Shown here in pieces: positions 1 through 9,855 of a stretch of DNA of 64,000 nucleotides; the first letter of the stretch is position 1, and every line of letters begins with the position of its first letter. The translations under genes were made by a program, and so were the position numbers. The notes beneath the pieces were generated by a model, which had not been told where the DNA came from, searched no databases, and saw only the letters and a list, made by a program, of their open reading frames with translations. Origin of the DNA: Neogemmobacter tilapiae. GTDB lineage: Bacteria > Pseudomonadota > Alphaproteobacteria > Rhodobacterales > Rhodobacteraceae. The stretch lies in the NCBI RefSeq assembly GCF_014652215.1, contig NZ_BMYJ01000005.1:126026-190025 (forward strand). Reading direction: 5' to 3'.

Positions 1-43
1 GGCGGCGCTGAACGCGATCCTGACACTCGGAACTGTCACACAA

Positions 44-64
44 GGGCCGGTCTGGGGCCGGCCC
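44..64. terminator. GC-rich hairpin near left edge
   Basis: A perfect seven-base stem (GGGCCGG/CCGGCCC) with a seven-base loop. It could be the terminator of a gene lying left of the window, but it has no T-tract. No supported gene is visible in bases 1-268. Confidence 0.3.
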
Positions 65-139
65 GGAAAACTGGTTACTGACACTCACACAGCCCCAACG
101 GGCGCCCACGTTCAGCATGTTGTGGTTATCACACCGGAA

Positions 140-170
140 TTGGGCACGATTAGGGTGCTATCGTGCCCAA
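140..170. repeat. Perfect 11-bp inverted repeat
   Basis: Arms TTGGGCACGAT (140-150) and ATCGTGCCCAA (160-170) are exact reverse complements around a nine-base loop. It sits about 100 bases beyond the 3' end of ohr in a stretch without a recognisable gene. It could be an operator for a gene outside the window or a hairpin. No family was recognised. Confidence 0.6.
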
Positions 171-268
171 GGCGGTGCGCTTTTTCGGCGAGACGGCGGG
201 GATCGGTCGCAGCGATTCCACGGCGCTGCCATGATTGCCGCAATGGTTACGTTCGCCGTTTCCGATTG

Positions 269-697
269 TTAAACAATCACCGTCTCAACCGGCAGACCAG
301 CCTTCAAAGCATTCGAATATGGGCATATGTGGTGCCCGGCCTGCACCAGACGGGCGGCCGCCTCTTTTTCGACGCCGGGCAGATTGACCTTGAGGCCGAT
401 GGTCAGGCCGAATCCCCCATCGTCCCGCGGGCCGATGCCGACGGTGGCATTCACGGTGGCATCCGCCGGAACGGCAGGAAGCGTTTTGTCCTGGCTGGCG
501 GCATAGCGGATCGCGCCCAGATAGCAGGCGGCATAGCCGACGGCAAAAAGCTGTTCGGGGTTGTTGCCTTTGCCCGAACCGCCCAGCGCGGTGGGCGGGG
601 CCAGCGTCACAGACAGCGCGCCGTCCAGCGTGGCGGATTGTCCGTCGCGCCCGCCACCCTTGGCCTGCGATTCAGCGGTATAGAGAACTTTGGTCAT
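269..697 (-). CDS. ohr: Organic hydroperoxide resistance protein (Ohr)
   Basis: Thiol peroxidase of the OsmC/Ohr family that reduces organic hydroperoxides in the cytoplasm, using lipoylated protein as reductant in characterised members. The two redox cysteines are visible at about residues 58 (AACYLGA) and 125 (HHICPYS), with the conserved Arg17 and Glu48. The length of 142 residues is normal. I chose the ATG at 697 because AGGAG lies six bases upstream; TTG at 703 and ATG at 700 are also in frame. It is divergent from the OhrR-type regulator at 799, its usual partner. Confidence 0.96.
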   Translation of the reverse strand: MTKVLYTAESQAKGGGRDGQSATLDGALSVTLAPPTALGGSGKGNNPEQLFAVGYAACYLGAIRYAASQDKTLPAVPADATVNATVGIGPRDDGGFGLTIGLKVNLPGVEKEAAARLVQAGHHICPYSNALKAGLPVETVIV

Positions 698-730
698 CAT
701 CAACTCCTATCGTTTGCGATTCTGTCGTTG

Positions 731-785
731 ACGATATATTAAATCGTGCAGGAGTCAATCCACTTGCGACAAAATCGTGCGCGAT
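731..785. promoter_or_regulatory. Candidate OhrR operators between ohr and ohrR
   Basis: Two related dyads lie in the divergent promoter region. One is ACGAT-N7-ATCGT at 731-747, the other ATCG-N4-CGAT at 774-785. The words cgatatatt (732-740, 782-790) and aaatcgtgc (741-749, 772-780) each occur twice. OhrR proteins bind AT-rich dyads in such regions, so this is a reasonable operator pair, though unproven. Confidence 0.5.
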
Positions 786-798
786 ATATTGTGGGGCC

Positions 799-1227
799 AT
801 GACACATCCTGCGCTGAACGATCACATCTGCTTTGCCCTGTATGGTGCCCATCAGGCGATGAGCGCGGCCTATAAGCCGCTGCTGGAGCCTTTGGGGCTG
901 ACCTATCCGCAGTATCTGGTGCTGCTGCTGCTGTGGGAACAGGACGATCAGACGGTTGGGGGGATCGGGGGAAAGCTCGGTTTGCAGTCGAACACGCTGA
1001 CGCCGCTGTTGAAGCGGATGGAGCAGGCGGGTTTTGTGAAGCGGACGCGCAGTGCGGCGGATGAACGGCAGGTGCGGATCGGGTTGACCGAGGCGGGGCG
1101 GGGCTTGCAAGCGGCCAGTGCGCATGTGCCGGGCTGCATCATGAAGGCGACGGGGCTGGAGATGCCCGCCCTGCACGCGTTGCATCAGCAGATCAGCGCG
1201 CTGCGGGACAGGCTTCAGGACAGTTGA
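799..1227 (+). CDS. ohrR: MarR-family peroxide sensor (OhrR)
   Basis: Winged-helix repressor of 142 residues, expected to repress ohr and release DNA when its sensing cysteine is oxidised. An N-terminal Cys11 (DHICFALY) matches the reactive cysteine of OhrR, and Cys113 (VPGC) could be the resolving cysteine of the two-Cys type. The DNA-binding wing lies around residues 50-95 ([10 protein letters not shown]). The divergent arrangement with ohr supports the call. Its 3' end overlaps the convergent queG by 13 bases. Confidence 0.9.
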   Translation: MTHPALNDHICFALYGAHQAMSAAYKPLLEPLGLTYPQYLVLLLLWEQDDQTVGGIGGKLGLQSNTLTPLLKRMEQAGFVKRTRSAADERQVRIGLTEAGRGLQAASAHVPGCIMKATGLEMPALHALHQQISALRDRLQDS

Positions 1228-2237
1228 GCCAAGGCCCAGCGGGCGGCATCGGCGACGGTGTCGTCGGGGTCTTGGGTGAGGGTCACGGCGACGGGGCGCA
1301 GCTGGGGTTCTGCGGAATTTCCGATGGCATAAAGGACATTGCGGACAAAGCGGTCGCGGCCGATGCGTTTGATGGGGCTGCCGGCGAAACGGGCGCGAAA
1401 GGCGGTGTCGTCCAATTGGGCGAGTTCGGCCAGCAGGGGGGCGCCAACGCGGGGTTGATAGCCGATGTCGCGTGCGGATTGGGCGAATTTGTTCCAAGGG
1501 CAGGCGGCCAAGCAATCATCGCAGCCATAGATGCGGTTGCCCATGAGGGGGCGCAGTTCGGGATCGACGGGGCCTTTGTGTTCGATGGTCAGGTAAGAAA
1601 TGCAGCGTCTGGCGTCGAGTTGATAGGGGGCGGGAAAGGCATCGGTGGGGCAGACGGTCAGGCAGGCGGTGCAGGTGCCGCAATGGCTGATTTCCTTGGC
1701 GTCTTTCGGCAGGTCCAGCGTGGTAAAAATCGCGCCCAGAAAGAACCAGTTGCCCAGATCACGGGACAGAAGGTTGGTATGCTTGCCCTGCCAGCCAAGG
1801 CCCGCCGCTTGGGCCAAGGGCTTTTCCATGACGGGGGCGGTGTCGACGAAAACCTTGATCTCACAGGGTTCAGCCTCAATCAGCCAGCGGCCCAACCGTT
1901 TCAGGCGGCGCTTGACCAGATCATGGTAGTCCTTGCCCTGGGCATAAACGCTGATGGCGGCGTGGTCGGGGTGGTTCAGCACATCGCGGGGGTCGGCTTC
2001 CGGGGTATAAACCTCGGCCAACATGATCACCGAACGGGCCTGCGGCCATAGGGTGGCGGCGGAACCGCGCCATTCGGCGCGGTCTTGCATCCATTGCATC
2101 TGGCCCTGACGCCCCTTTTCCAGCCATTCGGCCAAGCGCCCGGCCCCTTCGGGCACGGCATCGGGCGCACAGATGCCCAGCTTGGAGAATCCCTCCTCCA
2201 AGGCGCGTGCCTCCAGCCTTTGCCGCAAGCTGTGCAT
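1215..2237 (-). CDS. queG: Epoxyqueuosine reductase QueG
   Basis: Cobalamin and 4Fe-4S enzyme that converts epoxyqueuosine to queuosine at tRNA position 34. At 340 residues it has two ferredoxin-type cysteine clusters ([12 protein letters not shown] and [10 protein letters not shown]), the DTAPVMEK segment containing the catalytic Asp, and a HEAT-like C-terminus. The reading frame runs upstream to 2381, but the ATG at 2237 ([10 protein letters not shown]) matches family N-termini and avoids overlapping the GST gene, which ends 14 bases upstream. It is probably co-transcribed with that gene. Confidence 0.95.
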   Translation of the reverse strand: MHSLRQRLEARALEEGFSKLGICAPDAVPEGAGRLAEWLEKGRQGQMQWMQDRAEWRGSAATLWPQARSVIMLAEVYTPEADPRDVLNHPDHAAISVYAQGKDYHDLVKRRLKRLGRWLIEAEPCEIKVFVDTAPVMEKPLAQAAGLGWQGKHTNLLSRDLGNWFFLGAIFTTLDLPKDAKEISHCGTCTACLTVCPTDAFPAPYQLDARRCISYLTIEHKGPVDPELRPLMGNRIYGCDDCLAACPWNKFAQSARDIGYQPRVGAPLLAELAQLDDTAFRARFAGSPIKRIGRDRFVRNVLYAIGNSAEPQLRPVAVTLTQDPDDTVADAARWALAQLS

Positions 2238-2251
2238 CACTGTCTTCTTTG

Positions 2252-2917
2252 TCAGAAGTCGAGATCGGCGTAATGGGCGGGCGGGGGGAAGCCCGAAATC
2301 TGATCGACCAAGAGGGTGCGGAAGGAAGGCCGCGACTTGATCTTGGCATACCAATCCTTGACCGCAGGCTGGCGGTGCCAATCGACATCGCTGATGTAGT
2401 CAAGGCAGGAAAGATGCGCGGCGGCGGTGAAATCGGCCAGGGTCATGACATCGCCCGCAAGCCAACGGCGCTGGTCCAGCAGCCACGCCATATAGTCGAG
2501 GTGATATTTGATCCGCGCGGCGCCGAATTTCACGTTCTTTGAATCGGGATAGCCTTGGGCCATGACCTTTTTGTTCACCCGTTCGTAGACGAGTTTGGAG
2601 GTCACTTCGTTCTGGAACTTGTCATCGAACCAAGAACACAGGCGACGCACCTCGTGCCGGGCACCGGGGTCTTTGGGCATGAGGGGCGGGTTCGGAACGG
2701 TTTCTTCCAGATATTCGCAGATGGCCTGACTTTCGGTCAGAACGCGGCTGTCCATGCGCAGGATGGGCACCTTGCCCGCCGGGTTGCGGCGCAGAAATTC
2801 GGGGGTGGGTTCCCAATAGCGTTCCTCGACCAGTTCCACCTCGATCTTCTTTTCGGCCAGCGTCAGGCGAACCTTGCGGCAAAAGGGCGAGAGGGGCACG
2901 TGATACAGGCGGTTCAT
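2252..2917 (-). CDS. Glutathione S-transferase family protein
   Basis: Cytosolic GST-like protein of 221 residues. The N-terminal thioredoxin fold shows SPFC (residues 10-13), the cis-proline of KVPIL (Pro51) and the ESQAI glutathione-binding turn (62-66). An all-helical C-terminal domain follows. The substrate cannot be told from sequence. It lies just upstream of queG on the same strand; the pairing is probably transcriptional rather than functional. Confidence 0.88.
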   Translation of the reverse strand: MNRLYHVPLSPFCRKVRLTLAEKKIEVELVEERYWEPTPEFLRRNPAGKVPILRMDSRVLTESQAICEYLEETVPNPPLMPKDPGARHEVRRLCSWFDDKFQNEVTSKLVYERVNKKVMAQGYPDSKNVKFGAARIKYHLDYMAWLLDQRRWLAGDVMTLADFTAAAHLSCLDYISDVDWHRQPAVKDWYAKIKSRPSFRTLLVDQISGFPPPAHYADLDF

Positions 2918-3003
2918 GAAACGGATTTCCCACGGATTTGGCGTTCATTGCCGCAGATGGGGCTGAAATTCAAGCCATGGCCCCCATCGAGGCGGTATCC
3001 GGC

Positions 3004-3738
3004 CTATTCAAAACAGGCGGCGCGGCCATCGACGCGGATGGTTTCGGCCCCATCAAGGATCTGGCCCGCGCGGCGGCGCATCTGGCCCGTGGGATTGGCG
3101 GGATTGCGTACCTTGGGGTTGGGCAGGGCGGCGGCCAGCCTTGCGGCCTGAACGGGGGTCAGGTCGATGGCATCGACGCCAAAATAATGCTGGGCGGCGG
3201 CCTGCACGCCAAAGACGCCTTCGCCAAATTCGGCGACGTTGAGGTAAAGCGTGAGCATGCGGCGCTTAGTCCAGACGAGTTCGGCAAAGGGGGTCAATCC
3301 CGCCTCCATCGCTTTGCGCAGCCAGTTGCGGCCCTGCCAGAGAAAGACGTTCTTGACGGTTTGCTGGCTGAGGGTGGAGGCACCGCGACCATTGCCTTCG
3401 GCGATGGCGGCACGGATGGCCGCCATGTCAAAGCCCCAGTGGTTGCAGAAATTGGCGTCTTCGGCGGCGACGACAGAGCGGGCCATGACGGGGGCGATGT
3501 CGTCCATGGCGACCCAATCCTTGGAGATGCCGCCAAGGCGGGCGGCCTCTTGCAGCTGGTAGATGTTGATGGGGGGCGGGACGAAGGCGAAAATCAGGAT
3601 GAGGGCAAGGTAGAACGCCGCAAGGCCCATAAAGAAACGGCCCGTCCAGCGCAGCAAGCGACGACCCAGCGCCGGTTTGGGCGGAGGAGCGGGGGTGGAT
3701 TTCTTCTTGCGGGTCGTGGTTGTGGTCTTGCCTGCCAT
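3004..3738 (-). CDS. mtgA: Monofunctional peptidoglycan glycosyltransferase MtgA
   Basis: GT51 enzyme that polymerises lipid II into glycan strands at the inner membrane. It has a basic, Thr/Lys-rich cytoplasmic start, one membrane helix (about 31-53), the catalytic Glu93 in AAEDANFCNHWGFD, and the RGASTLSQQTVKN and LYLNVAEFG motifs. I chose the ATG at 3738 (MAGKTTTTT, 244 residues). Longer in-frame starts would run into the sulfotransferase gene, which ends 31 bases upstream. Confidence 0.94.
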   Translation of the reverse strand: MAGKTTTTTRKKKSTPAPPPKPALGRRLLRWTGRFFMGLAAFYLALILIFAFVPPPINIYQLQEAARLGGISKDWVAMDDIAPVMARSVVAAEDANFCNHWGFDMAAIRAAIAEGNGRGASTLSQQTVKNVFLWQGRNWLRKAMEAGLTPFAELVWTKRRMLTLYLNVAEFGEGVFGVQAAAQHYFGVDAIDLTPVQAARLAAALPNPKVRNPANPTGQMRRRAGQILDGAETIRVDGRAACFE

Positions 3739-3769
3739 GCGATGCTTGTCGGGCCTTGGCGGCTTTGCG

Positions 3770-4552
3770 TCAAGCGGGGGTGGTGTCGGCATAGCCGAAA
3801 CGGTTCCAGAGGCCACGGCGCAAGGGGCGGGGGCTGGCCGCAAGGTAGTCGGCGTTGGTGTCGGTCAGGGTGGCGAAGCGTTCGGGGAGGGGTCGGGGGC
3901 TGGGGCGCTGGGGCAGTTGGAAGGTCTGGGCGCAGGCCTGAAGTGCTGTTTCGGGATCGGCGCAGAGGTCTTCGTAACGGAGGTGGAGGCAATCACTTTG
4001 CCAATCGGCCAAGGCGATGCGGTGGGCGGTCTGCCAGTGGCGATGGAAGTCTTGGAGCTTGGTCTTGCGCAGCCATTTGCGGCTGGCCATGGCGACGGCC
4101 TGCGGATGGCGGGTGAGCAGGACAAAGCACGATCCGGGAAAGACGGCGCGAAGCCAAGCGATGCGGGTGATGTTGGGGGGGCTTTTTTCCAAAAGGATGG
4201 GGCTTTCCCCCTGCATATGCGGGGTCCAGCCGCGCAGGATTTCGCGGCGAAGGGTTGGGATTTGCCAGAAGCGGGGGGCGGGTGGGCGCATGGCAGGGTC
4301 AAGCGCAAAATGGCCGGGGCCACCATGCAGATGATCGCCGGGAAGGATATCTTGCAGATGCTGGCCTTCATTTTCGGGGACGGGGGCGCGCAGGACGGTG
4401 AGGTCAAAGCGGCTGTGAAGCCAAGCCTCAAGCGCGGTGGTGCCACTGCGGTGCAGGCCGCAGATAAAGACGATGCGATCGGGCCGCCGTGGGGTGGCGG
4501 CGCGTTCGACAAGGGGCAGAAGGCCATAGGTGGGTGAGGCCGCCACCGGCAC
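3770..4552 (-). CDS. Sulfotransferase family protein
   Basis: P-loop sulfotransferase of 260 residues, predicted to move sulfate from PAPS to an unknown acceptor. The 5'-phosphosulfate loop is FICGLHRSGTTALE (about 29-42), and a 3'-phosphate-binding segment is likely at VLLTRHPQAVAMASRKW. The start is a GTG at 4552. It lies between DUF1269 and mtgA on the same strand, and nothing nearby indicates the substrate. Confidence 0.85.
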   Translation of the reverse strand: MPVAASPTYGLLPLVERAATPRRPDRIVFICGLHRSGTTALEAWLHSRFDLTVLRAPVPENEGQHLQDILPGDHLHGGPGHFALDPAMRPPAPRFWQIPTLRREILRGWTPHMQGESPILLEKSPPNITRIAWLRAVFPGSCFVLLTRHPQAVAMASRKWLRKTKLQDFHRHWQTAHRIALADWQSDCLHLRYEDLCADPETALQACAQTFQLPQRPSPRPLPERFATLTDTNADYLAASPRPLRRGLWNRFGYADTTPA

Positions 4553-4578
4553 AATGCGGGGCGGCCGGAACAGCCAGG

Positions 4579-5121
4579 TCAGGATGTCTTGCCCCCGCCC
4601 AGCTGCGGATAGGCGCTGCCCATGGGCAGGGTGCCGGACTCGACCATCTGGCGCAGTTTCGCCTCGGCGCTGCTGGAAAGGGAGGTCTGGATGACGCGGC
4701 CCTTGGCGCGGAAATCGGCCATGCGGGCGAGAACTTTGTCGGCGGTCATCTTGCGGATCAGGACGGCGACGGCGGCCCCGCCCTTGTCGAGCGACTGGCC
4801 AACATCGCGCAGGAAATCGTCATTGATGCCGACATCGCTGGCATAGCCGGCCAAGGCCCCGGCCCCGGCACCGACGGCAGCACCCAGCAGGGGGTTCAGG
4901 AACAGAAGGCCGACCAAGGCCCCCCACATGCCGCCGCCTGCGGCCCCGCTGGCGGCAAGGTTGACGGCCTGATGCAGGGTTATGGCCCCCGTTTCAGAAC
5001 GGGCGATGATCACCACATCCTCCATCTCGATCAGATATTCCTTTTGCATCTTCACCAGTTCGGCCCGGGCCTCAAACGCCGTGGCTTCGTCCTGGAAGGC
5101 GACAATGATCAGGTCTGACAT
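4579..5121 (-). CDS. DUF1269 family membrane-associated protein
   Basis: A 180-residue protein of unknown function. The N-terminal half (SDLIIVAFQDEATAFEA) resembles a small alpha/beta fold. The middle (about 52-92) is glycine- and alanine-rich, with a hydrophobic hairpin (MWGALVGLLFLNPLLGAAVG) as in DUF1269 proteins. A second alpha/beta-like part follows (AVAVLIRKMTADKVLARM). A GGAGAAAG ribosome-binding site precedes the ATG. Confidence 0.8.
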   Translation of the reverse strand: MSDLIIVAFQDEATAFEARAELVKMQKEYLIEMEDVVIIARSETGAITLHQAVNLAASGAAGGGMWGALVGLLFLNPLLGAAVGAGAGALAGYASDVGINDDFLRDVGQSLDKGGAAVAVLIRKMTADKVLARMADFRAKGRVIQTSLSSSAEAKLRQMVESGTLPMGSAYPQLGGGKTS

Positions 5122-5189
5122 GATCTTTCTCCGCTGAGGAATGGCCGCTTATCCATAGCAGGTTTTTCGCTGGTGCAAGGGGCTTTCCG

Positions 5190-8100
5190 TCAACCCTGGC
5201 GTGACAGGGCGGCGCGGCGCCAACGGCGGCGGGCCTTGGGTTTCAGAAGCCGCCAAAGGCTGGTCAACGGGCGGGCAATGTCTTGCTGCACGGCCACAAG
5301 GGCCGGAATGACGACCAGAACCAGCACCATGCCAAAGCCCAGACCATAGACGAGCGAAATGACGGTGGGTTTGAGGAATTCGGCCTGGGCGCTGCGTTCA
5401 AACAGCAAGGGGCCCATGCCCAAGAGGGTGGTCACGGTGGTCAGCATGACGGGGCGAAGGCGGTCCGACACGGCCTCGACAATGGCGCGGTTGAGTGGGC
5501 GGTTGCGGCGGTAATCGTTGATCGTGTCGATCAGGACGATGGCATCATTCACGATGATGCCGGTCATGCCGATGATGCCGACCACCGAAAACATCGACAG
5601 GGCCATGTCCCATTGCACATGGCCCCAGATCGCCCCCACAAGGCCAAAGGGAATGACGGCCATGACGACCAAGGGTTGCATCCAGCGCTGAAAGACAAAG
5701 GCGAGGCAGATATAGATGCCGCCCAAGGCCATGATCAGGCCCAGCGCGGCATCGCCCAGAAATTCTGACTGCTGCGCGGCCAATCCCGAAAGCTGTTGTT
5801 CGACGCCGAATTCGGCGGTGATGGCGGGCAGGATTTCGTCGCGCAGGACACGTTGCACCTCGGCGGCCCTGGCCGGATCGGCTTCGTTCAGATCGCCGGT
5901 GACCGTGACCACACGCGCGCCGTTTTCGCGCAGGATGGCGGAAAAGCCGGATTTGCGGGCGACGGTGACGATGTCAGAGAGGGGAACATAGACGCCAGCA
6001 CTGGCGCGCATCAGCGTGCGGTCCAGAAAATCGGCGGTCAGTTCGGCGCGGGGCAGTTCGACCTGAATGGTGGCCGAACGCGGGCCATCGGGGAAACTGG
6101 CCGCCTCGACCCCACCCAGCATGTCGCGCAAGCTGGCCCCGATGCCGTCGATGGAAAAGCCCAAGGCCTGCCCTTGGGGCGTCAGGGTCAGCACGAGTTC
6201 GTCTTTGTCATAGGCAAGGGTATCTTCCAGACCGCTGACCTCGGGGAATTGGGCCAGACGGGTCTTGATCGCCTCGGATGCGGCTTTGAGGGTTTCGGCC
6301 TCGGCTCCCATCAGATCGACGGAAATGGCGCTGCCGCCGGGACCAAATTGCGCGCCACGGAAGCTGAGCTCTTCAAGCAGGGGAACGGGCTGCACCTCAC
6401 CTTCCAGATCGCGGACGAAATCGCGGGCGGCCCAAGCCCGCAGATCGCGGTCGATCAGTTCGATGGCGATGCCACCCAGAAGATCGGCATCCTTGGATTC
6501 CGCGCCGGAGAGACCGCGCCCAGCCCCGCCGCCGATTTGGGCAATGACATAGGTGACCGGGCTGATGCCGTCGCGTTCGGCATAGCGGGCCGCGACGGCA
6601 TCGGCGGCGCGCTGCAATTCGCGCATCATGGCCATGCTGTCGGCGCGGTCGGCACCGGGCAACATCGAGAAGTTGCCGGTGACGCTGGATTGTTCGGGGG
6701 CATCGAAGAAGCGGAATTGTAGGTCGCCGCGCAGAAAGGTTGCGGCCTGAAGGGCGAGCAGAAAGACGGCCCCGGCCAGAACGGCATAGCGGGCGCGCAG
6801 GATAAGGCGGGTGAAGGGCTGCATGATGCGGCGCTGGAACCAGCCGAAACCGCGCAGCACCTGACGCGAGGGCCAGTCATACCAGGCATCGGTCTTGAGG
6901 CTGCGGAGCGCATGGGCCATGTGCTGGGGCAGGATCAGAAAGCTTTCGACGGTGGATGCCAGCAGAACAAAGGTGACGGTCCAGGGAATTTCCTGGATGA
7001 TTTCGCCGAAGCGGCCGCCGACGACTACAAGCCCGGAAAAGGCGATGATGGTGGTGAGGGTCGAGGCAAGCACGGGCAGCCCCATGCGACGTGCGCCGTT
7101 TTCGGCGGCGATTTGGGCGGGTTCGCCCAGAACACGGGCGCGGTAGTCGGCATGTTCAGCGACGACGATGGCATCATCCACAACGATGCCCAAGGTGAGG
7201 ATCAGAGCAAAAAGGCTGATCATGTTTAGCGTCATGCCGCCCGCATACATGATGCCTACGGCGGCGAGGATGGAGACGGGAATCCCGGCGGCGACCCAAA
7301 GCGCGGTCTTGGCGTTCAGGAAAAGGAAAAGAAAGCCGACGACCAAGGCCATGCCCATGATGCCGTTTTCCAGCAAAAGGTCGATGCGGTCGGTGATCTG
7401 TTCGGCGCGGGTGCGGACGAGTTCGACATTCACGCCTTGCGGCAGGCTGGGCTGCATCTGATCGGCGACGGCCTGCACAATGGCCTGCATGCGCACGGCA
7501 TCGCCTTCGGCGGAACGGTCCACCCGGACGGTCATGGCGGGGCTGTCGCCGACATAGAAGGCGCGGTTGCGGTCGCTGCCGGTAAGATAGACTTTGGCCA
7601 CGTCGCCGATGGTCAGCTTGGTGCCATCCGGCGCGGATTTCAAAACGATAGCGGAAATGGCGGCGACATCGCGCGCCGCCTCGCCGCTGCGGACGCGGGC
7701 CGAGCCAGCGAGTTCGCCCGCCGGGGCCGCGCGGGTTTCGGCGGCAATGGCATCGGCAATTTCCTGCATGGTCAGGTCATGGCGCAAAAGTTCGGGGACT
7801 GGCACTTCGACGAGGGTTTCGGGGGCGGCAAAGCCCTGAATCGTGGTGCGTGTGATGCCTTGTGCAAAGAGGCGGGCGACGAGTTCATCGGCGAAACGGC
7901 CCAGTTGATCGACGCTGACGGGGCCGGTGATGACGACATCGGTGACCTGATCGCGCCAGTTGGAGCGGCTGATCTGCGGCTCTTCAGCGCCTTCGGGCAG
8001 GTCGCCCGCTTGATCGACGGCGGTCTGCACGTCTTCGGCGGCCTGACCGAGATCGTGGCCGGGTTCAAATTCAAGAGTGATGCGTCCCGAGCCTTCGGTG

Positions 8101-8375
8101 GCGCGGGACGAAACATCGGTGACGCCATCGACGACGAGAAGGGCCGGTTCCAGCACCTGAATAATGCCGCGATCCACATCTTCGGCACCTGCGCCGGACC
8201 AAGGCACACGAACGACGATTTCGGCCTGCACGACATCGGGGAAATACTGGGCGCGCATACGGGTCAGCGCCATGAGGCCAAGGGCGACCATGAGCAGAAG
8301 CAGGAGATTGGGCAGGGTGCGGTGGCGGGCGAAATAGCTGATGAAACCCTGGGCGTCGCTGGGAGGGGTGGCCAT
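5190..8375 (-). CDS. RND efflux transporter permease
   Basis: Inner-membrane proton-driven pump of the AcrB/MexB superfamily. At 1061 residues it has the normal RND plan: one N-terminal helix, a large periplasmic loop, a central helix block with VVDDAIVVAEH, a second periplasmic loop, and a C-terminal block with IIVNDAIVLID. The substrate is unknown. The adaptor gene lies three bases upstream on the same strand, so the two form an operon. No outer-membrane channel gene is adjacent and no local repressor is seen. Confidence 0.94.
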   Translation of the reverse strand: MATPPSDAQGFISYFARHRTLPNLLLLLMVALGLMALTRMRAQYFPDVVQAEIVVRVPWSGAGAEDVDRGIIQVLEPALLVVDGVTDVSSRATEGSGRITLEFEPGHDLGQAAEDVQTAVDQAGDLPEGAEEPQISRSNWRDQVTDVVITGPVSVDQLGRFADELVARLFAQGITRTTIQGFAAPETLVEVPVPELLRHDLTMQEIADAIAAETRAAPAGELAGSARVRSGEAARDVAAISAIVLKSAPDGTKLTIGDVAKVYLTGSDRNRAFYVGDSPAMTVRVDRSAEGDAVRMQAIVQAVADQMQPSLPQGVNVELVRTRAEQITDRIDLLLENGIMGMALVVGFLFLFLNAKTALWVAAGIPVSILAAVGIMYAGGMTLNMISLFALILTLGIVVDDAIVVAEHADYRARVLGEPAQIAAENGARRMGLPVLASTLTTIIAFSGLVVVGGRFGEIIQEIPWTVTFVLLASTVESFLILPQHMAHALRSLKTDAWYDWPSRQVLRGFGWFQRRIMQPFTRLILRARYAVLAGAVFLLALQAATFLRGDLQFRFFDAPEQSSVTGNFSMLPGADRADSMAMMRELQRAADAVAARYAERDGISPVTYVIAQIGGGAGRGLSGAESKDADLLGGIAIELIDRDLRAWAARDFVRDLEGEVQPVPLLEELSFRGAQFGPGGSAISVDLMGAEAETLKAASEAIKTRLAQFPEVSGLEDTLAYDKDELVLTLTPQGQALGFSIDGIGASLRDMLGGVEAASFPDGPRSATIQVELPRAELTADFLDRTLMRASAGVYVPLSDIVTVARKSGFSAILRENGARVVTVTGDLNEADPARAAEVQRVLRDEILPAITAEFGVEQQLSGLAAQQSEFLGDAALGLIMALGGIYICLAFVFQRWMQPLVVMAVIPFGLVGAIWGHVQWDMALSMFSVVGIIGMTGIIVNDAIVLIDTINDYRRNRPLNRAIVEAVSDRLRPVMLTTVTTLLGMGPLLFERSAQAEFLKPTVISLVYGLGFGMVLVLVVIPALVAVQQDIARPLTSLWRLLKPKARRRWRRAALSRQG

Positions 8376-8378
8376 CTG

Positions 8379-9821
8379 TCAGCCCCCCAGACGGGTTTGC
8401 AGATCGCGCAAAGCGGCGTCGGTGACGCGGTCCTGTTCGACGAGTTTCATCAGTTCGGCGCGTTCGGCGTCATCGAGTTGGGTGGCGGCCCGGATTTGGG
8501 CCAGAAGGGTGGCTTTCTGGGCCTGATCCAGTTGCAGGGCGGCCCCTTCATCCGGGCGGACGGGGTTGACCTTGATGCCTGCGCCCAAAAGGGCGGTGCG
8601 GTTGCGGATCACTTCGCGGCCCGCAAGGGCAGAGGCGTCGATGATCAGGGCGTCGCCTTGGCGGTGGAGGGTGGTGACATCGAAGGATTCAAGCCGATCC
8701 TCAGCGCCCAAAAGCAGGATTTTACCGTCGCCGCCCAAAGCGGCGGCGGGGATCATGGCGACATTGGACAGGGGCCCTAGACCGATGGAAAGGGTAACGA
8801 AATCGCCGGGACGAAGGGGGGGGCGATCGTTGAGCGCGGCATAGACCAGACGGCCGGTTTGGCCGGAGCCGACCGCCGCCCCGGCACGGATCAGGCGGCC
8901 TGTGGCGGTCAGGGCGGAAGCGCCGGAATCGAGCCGGGCGGCGACGGCAAGCGGAAGGATCTGGCCGTTGTCATCGACGAGGCCGCCAAAAGCCGCCGTG
9001 GGCACGCGGAAAGCCACCTCAAGCGCGCCGGGGTCAATCAACTGGGCCAGAACCTCGCCCGCGCTAACCTTGCCGCCCAAGCCGACGGTGACGCTGTCCA
9101 AAAGGCCGTCGAATGTGGCCTTGACCTCGGTTTCCGCCAAGGCCCTTTCGGCCTGATCCAGCGCGATGGCCGCCTGATCGACGGATGTGGCGGCCAAGGC
9201 GACAGCGGTTTCGCCCTGACTGACGGCGGAACGTTGGGATAGCACTGCCTGATCGGCGCTGGAGGCGGCGAGGGCCGCGGTTTCGACGGCGGCGTCGCTG
9301 CCGATGCCGCGCGTCAGCAGGTCGCGCTGGCGGGTCAGGGCCTGCGCGCGGAGTTCAGCCTGGGCCTGCGCTGCGGTCAATTCGTCGCGGGTGATGGCCA
9401 GCGCGCGAGTGGATTCGTCGGCCTCGGCCTTGGCGCGGGCCAGATCGGCGGCGGCCAGATCGCGGCTGGCTTGGGCATCGGCGGGGTCGATGCGCAACAG
9501 AACCTCGCCCGTCTTGACGGCGCGGCCATCGGCCAGACCCTCGGCCAGCCAGATCACCTCACCCGCCGCCCCGGCACGGAGTTCGACGGAACGCAGGGCG
9601 CGGACCTCGCCATAGGCGGTCAGGATGGGGGCGATTTCGGTGGGGGTGATGGTCAGTACGGCGGCGGTGAAAACCCGTTCCTCGGCCCCCTGCCCCGGAC
9701 GCCCGCCTTCGGCCTGTTGCGGTTGGGTGGCATCGCGGATGACCCATGCGGCGGCCAAAAGCAGGGCCAAGGCGACCAGAACCAAAGCCAGACCGATGAA
9801 AGAACGTATCAGAAACCGCAT
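8379..9821 (-). CDS. RND efflux periplasmic adaptor (HlyD/MexA type)
   Basis: Membrane-fusion protein of 480 residues that links the downstream RND permease to an outer-membrane channel. It has an N-terminal membrane helix (about 8-30), split lipoyl-type strands around a long alpha hairpin rich in Ala, Gln, Glu and Arg (about 115-235), and a beta-barrel. The C-terminal 50 residues (LDQAQKATLLAQIRAATQ) are an extra helical tail. First gene of the efflux operon. Confidence 0.92.
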   Translation of the reverse strand: MRFLIRSFIGLALVLVALALLLAAAWVIRDATQPQQAEGGRPGQGAEERVFTAAVLTITPTEIAPILTAYGEVRALRSVELRAGAAGEVIWLAEGLADGRAVKTGEVLLRIDPADAQASRDLAAADLARAKAEADESTRALAITRDELTAAQAQAELRAQALTRQRDLLTRGIGSDAAVETAALAASSADQAVLSQRSAVSQGETAVALAATSVDQAAIALDQAERALAETEVKATFDGLLDSVTVGLGGKVSAGEVLAQLIDPGALEVAFRVPTAAFGGLVDDNGQILPLAVAARLDSGASALTATGRLIRAGAAVGSGQTGRLVYAALNDRPPLRPGDFVTLSIGLGPLSNVAMIPAAALGGDGKILLLGAEDRLESFDVTTLHRQGDALIIDASALAGREVIRNRTALLGAGIKVNPVRPDEGAALQLDQAQKATLLAQIRAATQLDDAERAELMKLVEQDRVTDAALRDLQTRLGG

Positions 9822-9855
9822 GAACCCGCCTGTGCCTTGCCCTGCCGCAATCTAC

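Noticed and set aside
122-742. 206-codon plus-strand frame at the left edge
   Set aside because: It runs antisense through ohr and its N-terminal part has no family-like features.
2938-4116. 392-codon plus-strand frame over mtgA and the sulfotransferase
   Set aside because: It crosses two genes with clear motifs on the other strand and has no recognisable domain.
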